Of a stretch of DNA of 64,000 bases, positions 1-13,205 are shown in pieces. The position numbers and the translations under genes were made by a program. The notes beneath the pieces are model-generated. The model was not told the DNA's origin, searched no databases, and saw only the letters and a list, made by a program, of their open reading frames with translations. The stretch comes from Gigaspora rosea (taxonomy: Eukaryota; Glomeromycota; Glomeromycetes; Diversisporales; Gigasporaceae), in the NCBI GenBank assembly GCA_003550325.1, contig QKWP01000421.1, positions 235,921 to 299,920 on the forward strand. The letters run 5' to 3'. Numbering within the stretch: position 1 is the stretch's first letter; every line of letters starts with the position of its first letter.

Positions 1-994
1 CCCTTCTGTTATCGAGCAACCCGTAGCCCTTTTGAGCATCGATGTGCTGCTAATATTTCTTCTACATATTTTTATTCTTTTAAAGGCTGCATATCACATG
101 CTATCATATGCTATGACTGTATTACTTTGGCTGTTGTCATGACAGGTCTTTTCCTATATGTGACTATCGTCCCGACAGGCCACAACAAAACAATACTTAT
201 AACACAGAGACCTATTTTCCAAATGTGACCCCTAATCCACCACGGCTACCATCCCAGCAGGCCAGTTCAATTGATAGTAACTAACTAATCACTGGGCAGG
301 GATATATAACCTACCTTTTAATATACTATGCCTATTATCTCATACTTGCTTATTAATCAAGCTTTTATCAATGATCACATATCTAATTACCTCATACTTT
401 TGTTCAATCAGTCGTGACCATAATCGGGCCTGTTATATGTTTGATCAGGTGACAAAAGATTCGAGACATAAGCTGCTTTGATGCTTACAAATTATTTTAA
501 ACCTTAATTAATTCTTTTAGTTATTTGATACATAATTTCATTTGATTATAGCAAATTATAATTCTTTGTTCCATATATAATTAAACAAGTACACTTCTAT
601 ATATTACCTTTATTTATGACTCTAAATCTGTAAACCAATAATTTATTGTAATATCTAATATGACTATCAGATTTTGAATAAACTAATCCTTTATATTTAT
701 TATAATTTACAACCATTATATATATTACAACTATTTTAACAATTGCAGCTATTACACCACACCAATTACAACAAGCTAAAAAATTATAGCTTTTTAAACA
801 ATTATGGCAAAAAATTACAATACTGGAATAAAAAGTTGCAACCTTTTAACCTATTAACCTATTACGGCAGCAATTTTAATTTAAATTAATATATTTTTAT
901 GCAAATAGTAGATTTGAATATGTACAAAAAAAACTTTATATTAAATTATTAATTTATTTTAGGAAATCAATCTTAGAATTTTGTCTAGCATCAC
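1..994. other. AT-rich non-coding stretch
   Basis: No open frame or recognised motif. The first 450 bases are somewhat less AT-rich than the rest, with no convincing codon structure on either strand. The stretch ends at the 8-bp target duplication of the element that follows. Confidence 0.5.
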
Positions 995-1732
995 TAGTGA
1001 TGCCACTGAAATAGATTTTTGAAAAAGGCCTATTTCGTCTTCATTAGAGAAAATTAAAATTTTTTATAAGGAAGAGCAAATAAAATTTATATAGATATGT
1101 TCCTCATATCAGCGGATCGGCGTAATTGGGTCTTTTTTCGATAAACTGTTACATAAAAATTTGCTCCTAAGTAAACGTTGAAAAACTAACAAACGAAGTA
1201 CTTGTTACAACTAACAAAAGAGCCTTTTTGACGCCTAGACAAGTTAAAAAACCAATAAAACTTAATAAAAGAGCTACGCTAAGCTGTAGAAAGAAGTACT
1301 TTTATCGTTTGTTGAAATATTCAGGTGTTTTAGGATGGGTTGGGCATTGAGAAATGGGTTGGTAACTATCAAGGATAAATTTGGAAGCTAATTTTCAAAA
1401 AAATGGCCTTTTTAATATACTTTTGGCTTATAATTAAATACATGAATTTCGTAATTTTCTACGTACTTAATTATAAATACAAAGCTGGTTAAAAAGGCCG
1501 TTTTTGTGAAAATTCGCTTTGTAATAAATTTTCGCGTAAAATTTTTTTGATAATCCTTGATCATGATTGGTCGAGCTAACATGTTACATCGATCCGCCGA
1601 TATGTTATAATTTCGTCTATTCAAAAAAAGTATCAAATAATTTCGTCTTTTAAGTAAAATAGGTCAAAAACAATTTTGTCTTCAAATTTTAATTTCGGTT
1701 TTAGAACCCAAAATGCTTTGTCCTCATGTATA
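995..1732. mobile_element. hAT-like MITE, copy 1 (interrupted)
   Basis: A non-autonomous element flanked by a perfect 8-bp duplication, AGCATCAC, at 987-994 and 1733-1740. It begins TAGTGATGCC, as hAT ends do. Without the 500-bp insertion at 1105-1604 it is 238 bp, almost exactly the 239 bp of the second copy at 44772-45010, and the two align along their length. It has no coding capacity. The far end (reverse complement TATACATGAG) matches the near end only loosely, so the superfamily call rests mainly on the 8-bp duplication. Confidence 0.75.
1105..1604. mobile_element. Nested 500-bp TIR element
   Basis: This block is absent from the second copy of the surrounding MITE, which reads straight across the site near 44881. 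Its ends are inverted repeats of about 15 bp with one mismatch: CATATCAGCGGATCG at the left, and the reverse complement CATATCGGCGGATCG at the right. No clear target duplication longer than one base is visible. The open frame of 74 codons on the minus strand inside it looks like chance. Confidence 0.7.
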
Positions 1733-2027
1733 AGCATCACATAATCAAAAAATTTTGTTGGCAATGCTAGAGAAAACATATTTTAGCATTACATCTGTAC
1801 CAGATATAATATTATATATTACCTAGTTAACCACTCTAAAAAATTTTGCTACTATTTCACCAGCCAATCAGATTTTGAGATCAGTTGAAGGGATGGTGAT
1901 TTTTTGCATTTCACGGAATGCTGCAAAATTACTGAATTAGTAGATAAACACGGAATACGTCAAAAATAGCATAAAATTGTTGCAGAAAGCAGAAATATGG
2001 TATAGAAATATTACGAACTATAGGGAT

Positions 2028-2468
2028 TAGGGTTCCAAACTGGATTGAAAATCTCCAACTGTGTCCCGTCAGGTGAAAACCGATTGGAACTGGTTATCCA
2101 AAACTAAAACCGATTATCCAATTAAAAACGGGTCACCCGATTGTAATCAGGTAATGCTAATCAGATGACCCGGATACCCAATTACCTATATATTATAGCG
2201 CATTTGTAAAAATAATTTTGTTCCAAAACTTAAATTTGAGGACAAAAAATTAGTTAAATTTGACAAGCGCGCCGTAATGAGAAATATCGTTGCAGGTCGA
2301 CATAATAAAAGAAAACGGATTACCCATTTTTCAATGGGTGACCCGTTTGTGTTATATTAATCCGGTTGGCATATTTAAACCGGTTTGTCAAAATTGTGAT
2401 CCGGTTGACATTTTTTTCGGTTCAGTTGATCGGTTGGACGGTTAACCGGATTGGATGTTGGAACACTA
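2028..2468. mobile_element. hAT-like MITE with ACCGGTT-type arrays
   Basis: Flanked by a perfect 8-bp duplication, ATAGGGAT, at 2020-2027 and 2469-2476. The left end TAGGGTTCCAAACTGG pairs with the right end, whose reverse complement is TAGTGTTCCAACATCC. The subterminal regions are short variants of ACCGGTT, ACCGATTGG and GGTCACCCG on both sides. There is no open frame. The element is 441 bp. Confidence 0.8.
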
Positions 2469-2476
2469 ATAGGGAT

Positions 2477-4713
2477 TTATAGGTAAACAATCCCAAAAAT
2501 ATATAGTCCGAAAAGTTCCAATAAAACAAATGATCCTAAAAGACGAGCGTGATCAAGTCTAAATAACCCAAAAAATAAACAATAATGGATACAGAATATT
2601 TGAGTTTTTTATTATAACAAATACAAAAATCATAAATTTTAATACATGGATTAATGCAGAATTCATAAATTTGGAGCATGAAATTATATAGAAATTTATT
2701 TATTACAGACAAAATTAACTATTTTAACGCCCTTATACGCCTATATCGATTTTGTGATACGCATAGTTTCTATAAAGGTAGTTCCCAGGCTCATTAGCTA
2801 AGATGTGCCATCCATTTTTAGCGAAAAAATATATAAAAAAGGAGATTTACAGTAATGCAAAATTGAAAGTGTTGTATATAACTATGCTCTTGCTCTTGTT
2901 CATGCTCTTGCTCATGCTTTGTTCATGCTTATGCTCATGCTCTTGCTCATGCAAATAAGTGAAAATGCTGAACGAGACTTAACTATTCATATATTTGGAG
3001 CTAAATTTTTTACAAAAATAATTGATTTAGCATAAATTCTGAGAGAAAGTTTTGAGATTTTTTTATTTTTTATTTTTTTGCTTTCGGATTTTTTGCCGCT
3101 CAGATGAATTGATAATCATTAAAATTAATAAAAACTAAAAATTTTGTTTCACTAAACCAAAAAATTTTGTTTCGCTAAACCAATCATTTACAGATACAGG
3201 ACATGTCCCCCGATGATGATTTTCATAGTAATTGTTTTTGTGTAATGTACACCCGTACAATACTTCGATTTACTTTAATAAACAATCTTAAAATTAAAAA
3301 TTTATTCAAGATTTAAGCTTTCGTTCTATACTAAATATACGCTTATTAATTAACTCTATTTAGAACAAAATTTATTTAAAAATTGACAAGTTTCTAGCAC
3401 AAATGAGATCTTATTTCAGAATTGTTAGTTTCGACTCGGGTTTGTTTTTTCAAAAATACCCTTCAAAATATTCTACTGATGCAAAGGTATGTTACTTGTA
3501 GCGTTTAGAAGTTCGCTTAGAGATGTTCATTTTACTAAATTTTGTGTAAATTAGATTGCATGGGTATATAGTCTTGATTTTCAGAAGGAGTAACGTTCAA
3601 AAGCTTTATAAACTTGGATTTCGCAAATTACAATGATTAATAGGTAACATCACTGTCATGAACTTTTCGTTTACAATTCTGTAGGAGGATCTAGGCGAAG
3701 AATGGAAATGGTCAATGAGTACCATCATCTATTTCTTTTTCTGAGATCATTTTTTTTCTTCGAAACAAGCATTAGCTACTCTTCTCTTATAGTCTTTATA
3801 GGTCTTTTTTTTGGAACAGCCGGGAAGTGAAATAAGGAATTAAGGATTCGGTTCTGAGTAAATGGTTAGAATTAGTTGAACAATAACCATTCTGTTTTTA
3901 TTTTTTTTCCCTTAAAATAGGATTTAACACTGCATTTTTTTTCTTTTATAAGTCTTTTCCATTTAGAATAGTTGGAGCACAAACTGGAAATGACAAATGA
4001 AAGTACTAGCTTCTATTCTTAATTCGCTTTTTTTTTCTCCTATTTCTCTTTTTTTTGAAATAAAAACTAATGCTGTAGGTCTTGCTAAAATGGTGGCTTG
4101 AAGATTTGAACGAAGAACCAGTGATTATTGAATGGTAAGTGTCAGTTCCATTATTTGTTTAGGGTGTTTTTATTTTAAATATGATCTAAGGCTGTCTTTT
4201 TCTTTTTATCTGTTGAATGGTTGTAACATAAAATGTGGGCTTGAAGATTCAGGTCTGGGCAAACTGGAAACGGTTGAAAGATTTCCATAAAATGGAGTTT
4301 TAAATTTAGATATAGGCAAAACTAAAAATGGTCGGACGATAAGTATTAATTTTTATTCAGGTTTGCTTTTTTCTTTTCTTTGAAGTGGGAAATAATCTTC
4401 TTCGCTTTGTAGAGTCTTTACTTCTTTGAAGAAGTCCGAATGTGACATGGTATATCATTAATGCTTTCTCTTGGAGATAACATCTTTATGAGAACTGATT
4501 GTTATATAAGTTTTGGCTTGTCAATTTCTTTTCGATCATTTTGCTAATATTTTTTTTTCAAATTTCTTTGATATAGCAATGACCAAATGATCAAATGTCA
4601 CAAGAGTCTCAGATCAGGATTTTTTCTTCAGACGTATGTAGTGATGATTGTTTTACAACTTACTCTTATTATAGTGAAGTGCCCGGGCTGAGAGAAAAAA
4701 AATCTTCACTATA
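2477..4713. other. Non-coding, low-complexity stretch
   Basis: No supported gene. It holds a hexamer microsatellite (2885-2952) and, from about 3640 to 4650, loosely repeated phrases around AACTGGAAATGGTC separated by T-rich runs. A short open patch at 4080-4135 is flanked by AG and GTAAGT and could be an exon remnant, but it has no match I recognise. Confidence 0.4.
2885..2952 (+). repeat. Hexamer microsatellite GCTCTT/GCTCAT
   Basis: A run of about eleven hexamers alternating between TGCTCT and TGCTCA forms, with one shortened unit. It stands out from the AT-rich surroundings. No coding role is apparent. Confidence 0.8.
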
Positions 4714-4721
4714 GCTTATAT

Positions 4722-4885
4722 TAGTGATACAAATCGGCAAAAATTTTGCAATCAAATAGTTCAACTAAATTATTATTCGATTTTTATTCGATTTTTATTC
4801 GATTTAATATAAGTTGCCAAAAAATTTTCAATCGATTAGTTGTTGTCAACTAAGCCAATTAATCAATTTTCGATTTGTATCACTA
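4722..4885. mobile_element. Short hAT-like MITE (164 bp)
   Basis: Flanked by a perfect 8-bp duplication, GCTTATAT, at 4714-4721 and 4886-4893. Both ends carry TAGTGATACAAATCG as inverted repeats. Between them lie three direct copies of TTATTCGATTT (about 4769-4805) and related AATCGATT boxes. Non-coding. Confidence 0.85.
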
Positions 4886-5407
4886 GCTTATATCGAGAAA
4901 ATACTATATATACTTCACTATGTCGAGTTGAAGTTTATAGCGCTTTCCAAAAAGATGTGACCCCTTGATTTTTGTTATGAACGAGGCAAATTCCTAAGAT
5001 TCTGAATTGTCTATTAATTCATTTGAGATTGGTAAGATTCTTAAAATTTACAGAATCTCTAATTTTCACACGACATTGTGATCTGTGAAGGTCACATCTT
5101 TTTGCAAAGTGCAATAATATTCTGGAACATCACTATAACGAATGCATGTGAACATAAGAAGGCTAAAAGTATTAGGCTTCAAAGTTATTATAGCAATCAA
5201 ATTAGTTTATTATGAAGGGCCAATTTGTACAATATGTAAATAAATATACTTTTAATAAATAATTTTAAGTATTATACGAATAACATATCAGTTTACTGTC
5301 TAATTTTTTTAACGCGCTTATATGGCGATCTTACTAAATTTTTACATTTATCTATTGCTATTTATTTTAATTACATGTGCTTTTAACATTTTTCATTTTA
5401 AAAATAG

Positions 5408-6247
5408 GACAAGGTGGATTTGCAACTGTATTTTTAGCTATGTGGGTGGATAAAAAAAAAACTATCAGAGTAATGTTGCATTTAGATTACTGAATGGATC
5501 GAGATCTTGTAATGAAGGATTTATACGAGAGGTAATATTAATTTATGATTATTGTTTTTTTATAATATTTGCTAATTGAACATATAATTTTGGTTTAATA
5601 TTAAAGGCATACTGTAATATTGGATCCAATTATCTGTCATTTTTAAAGTGTTATGCAATATCAAAAGATGAATCTTCTGAAGATTATATTCTTGTCTTGG
5701 AATATGCAGCAATAGGATTTTTACATCAAAATCTTTGCTCTGTATCACAAATGAATTGGATGGATAAATTAACTTTATTACATTGTATTAATTCTGATCT
5801 TCAAATGATTCATTCTCAAGGACTTATTCATCGAAATTTGCATAGTGGTAATATTCTGCAAGACAATTTACATAGTGCTTACATTGCAGACTATGGACTT
5901 TCAAGTACAGAAAGGCATGGAGTTTATGGTATTTTACCATATATAGCACCAAAAGTTTTAGATGGAGAACAATATACAATGGCATCAGATATTTATTCAT
6001 TTGGAATAATTATGTGGGAAATTTTATATGGAAAATCCGTAAGTTATAATCAGAATTTGGAACACAGCTACAAATCAAAATATGTCGAGAAAATTTACGA
6101 CCAAGAATTATAGAAAACACACCACAATGCTATATAAATTTAATGAAAAAATGTTGGTAAAGAGATCTGATAAAACATCCATCAGCACAAAAAATTATTG
6201 AAATTCTTACAAAATGGCAAAATGATAAAATATTTTATTGGAATTGA
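5408..6247 (+). pseudogene. Decayed TKL-type protein kinase (pseudokinase relic)
   Basis: Part of a kinase domain of the TKL-like type common in Rhizophagus. Exon 1 (5408-5531) opens with the glycine loop GQGGFATVF. A 75-bp GT-AG intron (5532-5606) separates it from the next exon, which runs through 'ILVLEYA', the catalytic loop 'HRNLHSGNIL', 'ADYGLS', 'PYIAPKVL' and 'SDIYSFGIIMWEI'. Three core residues are changed: the ATP-binding lysine appears as R in 'AFRLL', HRD is HRN, and APE is APK. DFG reads DYG, keeping its aspartate. A frameshift lies in the VAxK strand (about 5475), another near 6062, and a stop (TAA) follows 'KKCW' near 6160. The distal part, 'HPSAQKIIEI', is still readable. It cannot encode a full kinase. 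The N-terminal lobe beyond the glycine loop was not found upstream. Confidence 0.85.
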
Positions 6248-8200
6248 TTAAATCAGAAGAAACATTAAAAAAACAAAGTACATGTATACAATCATATTCA
6301 GATAGTTCTGGTGATTCCGATAGTAATTGAATAAATTGATTGTTGAAAATTTACAAATAATGAATTGATTAAGTTTAAAATAAAAAAAAATGCAGAAACA
6401 AGGTAAATAAATCTTTTAAATGCAAGTATATGATAAAATTTTAATATATTTGAGGCCATAGTTTTTATCTAATAATATTTTTAGTAAACAATATTTTAAT
6501 TTGTATGTTCTTGATTATTAATATATATATAAATAAAGTTTTTATTTCTAAAAATTTAATTACAAATTGGTTTAGTTTGTTTTAGCATTATCTATTTATA
6601 TAATAAACTGGTTTTTCTGGCATAAAAAATAAAAAACTTAAATTGCAAACAAGATTGAGATATTTTGATTTATATATTTATATCATTTTTAAAATGATTT
6701 CAAGCATTAATATACTGCAATTTAAAATTATAAATTATCAAGCTAGACCCATGTTGTAGATATTTAATCTGACTTTGACTAAATTACTATTTTTTGATCT
6801 ATAAAAATTATCTGAACTAATACATACAATATCTCAATAAAATGGATATACACTATTATAAGTGTTTGAAATTTTAGACTCAAACACTGTTCTTGTGAGA
6901 ACAGCATAATAGCTATAAATGTTCTCAACCTATTTTTTATGTTCTCATTTATGCTCACTAAAAAAAAAAAAAAACTATATTATATACTATAAATATATTG
7001 AAATATATGTACCTTTTTTTACTTGATATTATAATAACTAATGAACTAATTTTTTAATATTACCTATAAAAGCATAAATAGTATTAGTTAAACATCTAAA
7101 TATGAAAATATATTAGAGCATATCTTTTCAAATAATTTTGATCATAAATTATCATAATTAGTCATATTCATTTATTTCAATTTGATATAAAAATATTATG
7201 CAGTTACTAATTACTATGAGAACTCTATTTTTATTTTACTGTTTTCAAAAAAATTTTAATAGAAAACAGTAAAAAATTTTTACTGTGCACAATTTTAAAA
7301 CAGTGTTTCCATGAGGACTCTGAGAACACTAATTTCAAACATTGACTATCATAGTTTCTAATTTCTCAAAGATATTTAAACATCTAAAAGCAGTTTCTTT
7401 TAATTAAGATTTGCAGTGAATTTAAAGTATAATAGTAAAAATTTATTTCTCCTATTTGATTCTTATTGTCATTAAATATTCAGAAGAACAGTTATATATT
7501 AATATGTTAGCTAATGTAATAGGTAGAACTTTAAACATTTTTAAATCTATTATGATAGAAACATTTGTTATATATTACTTTTTTAGTGGTTACTAAAATG
7601 CTTTCATATATAAAACTTGTGGTATAATGTGCAATTGTGTTATAATTGTTTTTTTTAAGCATCTCTATTTTTTTTACACCTGATCTTACGATCTGATTGA
7701 TTGATAATCCTATAGAAAATATTTATAAAAGTTAATATTATATTAAAGAATTTTGAAATAATACTTGTAAAAAAGGTTTATTGTTTTTACATGTGATAGC
7801 AGTAAAAAGATCAATAGATGAACTTTAATTCTTAAACACTTAGTTTTACTATAGAATTTTAATTGGTAATTTTGTATCTCTTGATTTAAAAATCATATTT
7901 TTTGTAATAGTGCAAATTCATGTGCTTTAGTTGTAATTAATTAATTAACAGTTAGTGTAGATTAATTTATAGTATATCATGTGATTGCATTGCATCTAAG
8001 CACTGTTTAAAAATTTCGTGCTTATTTTATTAATTTTTATGGTTTATTAGATATTGTCTCAGTGACAGAATCCTATGAGTTCTATATCACCATACTGCAG
8101 ATTATAATAAACTAGATTGGTAATATAAATTTAATTACAATTATCATAAGATAATGCTAATCATGATCAAATAATTTAATATTTGAATAAATAAACCAAT
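6248..8200. other. AT-rich non-coding stretch
   Basis: No open frame of note. From about 6886 to 7331 it holds inverted phrases built on GTTCTC/GAGAAC (near 6888-6904 at the left, 7303-7331 at the right). This resembles an eroded TIR element, and a related GTTCTC-rich block occurs near 56990. Its boundaries are not clear enough for a firm element call. Confidence 0.4.
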
Positions 8201-8208
8201 ATTTTGTC

Positions 8209-9035
8209 TAGAGTTTGGAACTGGGTCAAGCAAAATCAGGTCAAGCGCGGTTGGTCGGTTCATCCAGTTGATGATATAGCAACCCGGTTGAAAGTGGGTA
8301 AGAACAACAGCCTGTAAAATTCATTAGTTCTAAGCAAATTTAACGATTGCGAATGACAAATTGACTTAAAATTAGCTTTTTATCATCATCACGATCTTAA
8401 TAATTCTGCATAAATCTGTGTAATGATACCCATTTCTGGAAAAATTTGGAATGCAACTGTAAAAGCAAGTATATATATATAATTCAATTTATGTTTTACT
8501 ATATAAAGCAAATATACCTAATTACAAATTACGAATGCTTTTTAAAAATAACATCCCACCCACCAATTCTGAATCAAGATTTGTACGTTTTACTGTAATA
8601 TTGTTTTCAACGTGTGTTCAGATGACTTTGGACTTATGGTAATTGTGATTTAACTATTTTTTTTATTATAGGATTCTTCTCATTCATTAATGTTTTTGTT
8701 TTGCGCCATATTTTATTTATTATTAAAAATTTGCAATCACAATAAATTACATATGTGGTTTATTTAAATTTTAAAGAATTACATAGTTACATTAAATTAC
8801 AACATTATTTATCCAGTATGCTAAATTTATTGATGCAAAGTATTAGTCATTTAAACTTCAATATTTAATTCGTGAGCACTTACGGGTTAAAAAATTTATA
8901 ATTCGAATTCGAATTATTCGAATCATGAGTTGACAAGTCTAGTTACCCCTATACTAACCGATTTCACTCGAGTAACCGATTTCAAAGTTACATGGGTGAC
9001 CCAGGTGACGATTTTTCACTCAGTTCCAAACTCTA
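8209..9035. mobile_element. hAT-like non-autonomous element (827 bp)
   Basis: Flanked by a perfect 8-bp duplication, ATTTTGTC, at 8201-8208 and 9036-9043. Terminal inverted repeats read TAGAGTTTGGAACTG at both ends. Subterminal regions carry repeated AACCGATTTC, AACCCGG and GGGTGACCC motifs, of the same flavour as the element at 2028-2468 but with distinct ends. No transposase reading frame remains. Confidence 0.85.
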
Positions 9036-9369
9036 ATTTTGTCTTAAATAATAATTTTTTAAAACACAATTGTATTCTTGTACATGGAAATTTTTGATTC
9101 CAATTAAAGAAACAAATTCAATAACAATATTGATAAGGATTTCTATAATTCTCATTAAAAAATAATGTATGTTTCCACTTCTTAACTATATACATAGCCA
9201 TTGTGGATATTCTACAATATAATGGCATATGTTATATATAAATCTTATCACATAGCAAAAGTAAATATTGCAAAAATATATAAAGATATCTATAATTATT
9301 TTTTTAACACTATAGTTAAATCATGTTATATTTTGCATTGTCTTTATTTTAGCAATTTGTTTAATACAC

Positions 9370-9675
9370 ATGGACTCCTATAATATTAACAAAAGATATA
9401 ATAGTGATAAAACAAATTGCACCAAATTACTACTAGCAAATTTATTATTAGAACAATTTACAAAATTTTGTTCTAGTATAATCCTCAGAGCAGTGCCATC
9501 AGCAGGCATTAGTGACAAAAAAAAACCTAATTATTCAGAATTTGATAAATTTCTACAATCAATTGATGAAGAAGAGATTACTATTGGCCATTATTATATG
9601 ATTATACAAAAAATACCATCCATCTGCTGTACCAGAACAAAAAACATATTCATATTTTCTTCCAATAAATTATAA
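9370..9675 (+). CDS. Small hypothetical ORF, unassigned
   Basis: An open frame of 101 codons that starts MDSYNINKRY and ends shortly after a cysteine pair. The middle (residues about 20-70) has an ordinary globular composition, 'LLLEQFTKF' followed by 'EFDKFLQSIDEEE', unlike the low-complexity frames around it. A T-rich tract ending in AG lies about 15 bases upstream, so this may be one exon of a larger, eroded gene. I do not recognise the family. No partner gene is adjacent. It could also be chance. Confidence 0.3.
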   Translation: MDSYNINKRYNSDKTNCTKLLLANLLLEQFTKFCSSIILRAVPSAGISDKKKPNYSEFDKFLQSIDEEEITIGHYYMIIQKIPSICCTRTKNIFIFSSNKL

Positions 9676-10300
9676 TAATAATAATATGGAATTTCGTAAT
9701 TAAAATCAGAGAATCTTATTTTATTTTTCTGATTTATAATTCAATATAATAAAAATACTATTTAAAAAATCCTACTTATTTTCAAAATATATTGCTTATT
9801 TGTTAATTATGAAACTACCTAATATAAAAATACGTATTAAATAAAATAATTGTAAAATGCTTATAAAGCTATTTTCAGTTTTACTAATTTTTAATCTAAT
9901 CTAGCTTATTTATTCGTAGCTTGCTAAATAAATTGTCTATATTTGAGAAAACTTGATTTAATAATTTAATTTAATTCTGATAATATTATTAGAAAGCAAA
10001 TTATACAATTTTAGCATTGTATAGACTGCTATTTCATAATAATATATGAATAACATATCAGATCTAATTTCGAATTAAATAGGTAACATATTAATTTTAA
10101 TTATGACAATAAATTATTTTAAATTGTTTCAAAATTCTATTAAGGGATTTCAAAATTAAAAAAAAAAATAGCATATTTAAATAACTTTAAAAAATCATAT
10201 TTGTAAACCAAAATTTCGAAATTGAAAAATAAAATAAGAGTATTTTTAGAGACTTCTATTTGATAAAATAAGTAAACTGTTTTTATTATACTGATCAAAA
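9676..10300. other. AT-rich non-coding stretch
   Basis: Very A/T-rich, with no recognised feature. It leads into the degenerate tandem repeat. Confidence 0.5.
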
Positions 10301-10900
10301 AACTATTTAATAATAACAAAAGAGTAAATAATAAAACTTTACTCAAATTACTTACTAAACCTTCATTCAAAAAATACTTACTGAACCTTTGTTCAAACTA
10401 CTTATTAAATCTTTACTCTAATTATTTTTTGCTCAAATTACTTACTGAACATTTGCCCAAATTAATTACTGAACATTTATTCAATTACTTACTAAACTTT
10501 CACTCTAATCAGTCACTAAACTTTAGTTTAGATTAATTACTAAACCTTTGCTCAAATTACATATTAAACCTTTGCTTAAATTGTTTTTTATATAACTTTT
10601 GCTGAACCTTTGCTCAAATTACTTACTCATTTACCGTTAAGTTATTTTCTATCTAACTTACTAAACCATTGCTCAAAATACTTACTAAACCATTGCTTAA
10701 ATTGCTTATTAAAGCTAGTTTAGGGCTTTGCTCAATTATTAATTAAACTTCTGCTCAATTTATCCTTTTATAAAACTTACTAAACCTTTACTTAAATTAT
10801 TTTTTTATATTATTATTAAACCTTAGCTTAAATTATTTTTTATATTATTTAATAAACTTTAGCTTAAATTATTTTTATTTAATTTATTAAACTTTTTGTT
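10300..10900 (+). repeat. Degenerate tandem repeat, about 25-bp unit
   Basis: About twenty diverged copies of a unit close to ACTAAACCTTTGCTCAAATT, with some spacing changes. The array is non-coding on both strands. Units are most alike at 10320-10760 and grade into plain AT-rich sequence to the right. Confidence 0.75.
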
Positions 10901-13205
10901 GGATTTTTTTTAACAAATATTACTTAAGAAATCCTATATGCTTTCAACCAAGCTATAAAGATCAAAAACTTGTGATAGTAATATTTTACCATTATTATTA
11001 AGCAAAAGAACTTGAAAAAATTATTAGATTTAATTGTTTTTTATGTATAATAAAATATCAATCCAGTTCTATAGCTTGTATTAAATCCAATAGTTCTTTA
11101 GTTTTTTTATCCAGAACTTTAATAATAGCTTATTTAGTATTCATTTGTAAATGTTTTTAAAAGATTTTTTTATTTATTTGTTTAATTTAACTTTGTCAAT
11201 GTGAAATTTTATGCATGTTAAGCATCAAGTAATATAAAAATATATATATAATCAAATTTTATTAAAAATAAATACATCTTCTTATTTTATCAAAATAAGA
11301 TTTACGAATTTTAATTATGCAACCCCTTGGTTTGCATATTTTATTACTGGATAATTCCTATTTTATTTTCTGATTTTGAAATTTAAAACAGAAATCAAAC
11401 TCTTATTTATTTTAAAAATAAGTTAAATTTGAAACCCCTATTATATACAATAGCAGTATATGTATTATGCTCATAGATATTGTTGATTTTTATTTAGTGT
11501 GGAACAATTAATCTTTTAACAAGTATTCTTTCAAGAAAATAAAAACCTTTGTTCTTAAATTCAAACTCTTTAAATATCTTGTAAAGATTTTTTTACCTTT
11601 TAAATTACAAAAAGCTATATATATTTTGAAATAATATTTGTTAATATTCTACTAGTAAATTGATCTAAATTATTTTTTAGAGTTTTTACTATTTTAAAAA
11701 TATTTTTAAGATAACAATTTTAACATAATTAATGTAAGTCAACTAAATTTTTTATTTGCTCAAATCATTAAAAAATTTTGACCAACTTGAAATATGGTAC
11801 CCCATAGTAAAAAAGGCTATGTGCAAAAAATTTTGTATCTGTAGTTTTATAAAAATTATATGCCTATTAATCTAATTCTTCAATAATTTGTTTCTTTTTG
11901 CTATTGGGGTTCCCATCTATTTAATTTTTAAATAAAAGCATTTAAATTCAATTTGACAAAGTTTTTATTTATTATTTTAATAATATTTTATACTATATAT
12001 ACTGTTAACAAGATATATTAAATAAACTGCAATATAAAGTTATCAATGTTTTTAGTTTTATATACCAATGTTTCTTTACCCAATAATGACTCAAAAGTTG
12101 TCATTAGTAGATCCTGTAACACTTTACAGTATTTATAATCTTCTTGTTAAATAAACTTTCTAATATATTGCAAGATAAAAATGGATAGAATACTTTTGCA
12201 ACTTGTATAAAGCAATGTAATAAATAAGTTGATAGCCACATATTTCGGAATTTAAGTGCACTTGTTAAACTCTTACTAACCTAAACAAAATCTTCTAAAA
12301 TATTTGTAAATTTTATTATAAAGTTAAGATAAGCCATATATAACTTTTTGAAAACTAAACTTTACACATTTTTACATAGTAAAAAAAAGCAGTTCCAGCA
12401 TTTCAAATTAAAAAGTGTTAACTATATTCTTTTATTATATTAACTAAATACAATTTTTCTTTTTTACTAACAATTATTTTTGATATAAACATCAAAACTC
12501 ACTGCATTAACACGATGCATTTACTAGTTATTACTACAGAAAATTATCGTTCCTGATCAGATATAATATGAAGAAGCACAAAAAATCAAGCAAACCAAAA
12601 AATCAGTTTTAAATCAAAATTTTATCTATGAAACTTATTACTGTGCACTAACGAAAAGTTTTCTTGTGAATTTTGGGCTTTCTCTAACCTAATTTATTAG
12701 TAAACCCTAACCCTAATTTAACCAAAAATTTTTTAGAAAAAGTTTTTAAGTTGGTGATGCTATGGTCTTATTACCAAGTTTATTATAGTTCATATTAAAA
12801 ATAAAGTGCCTTTTACTTTGCTCTGGACAATAAAAATTTGGTTACATGTCTTAATTATGCTTTTTTCAATTCTAGTCTAGGATTATACTATATTTGGCTA
12901 TTGCAAATTGCATCTTATTTGGGGATCGTTAAAGCTAGGTACCTTTATATATTTTTTATTTTTAATTAAAATTAGGGTAAGAATGAGTTAGGAGTTTGGG
13001 TTAGAGTGTTTTATAGGTAAAATTGCCTTCCCATCATTTTTTATTAATGCTCCGAGACAGGTTTAGACACTTGTTTCTTGTATTTTTAGTGTTATTCACT
13101 TTTTTCTTTGTTTTTGTCTTGTCAGGCTGATCCATGACGATCAAAATTTTACAATTTGATTGGCTGTAAGTCACGTGATAGTGCCTGGCTTTAATGGACC
13201 CCTTA
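10901..13205. other. AT-rich non-coding stretch
   Basis: No supported gene or RNA. A short AACCCTAACCCTAA patch near 12703-12716 is telomere-like but only about two units long. The right end is the 8-bp target duplication of the hAT element. Confidence 0.5.

Noticed and set aside
6886..7331. hAT-like element with GTTCTC ends
   Set aside because: Inverted phrases exist, but no matching 8-bp duplication could be found at any tested boundary, so it is mentioned only in the surrounding stretch.
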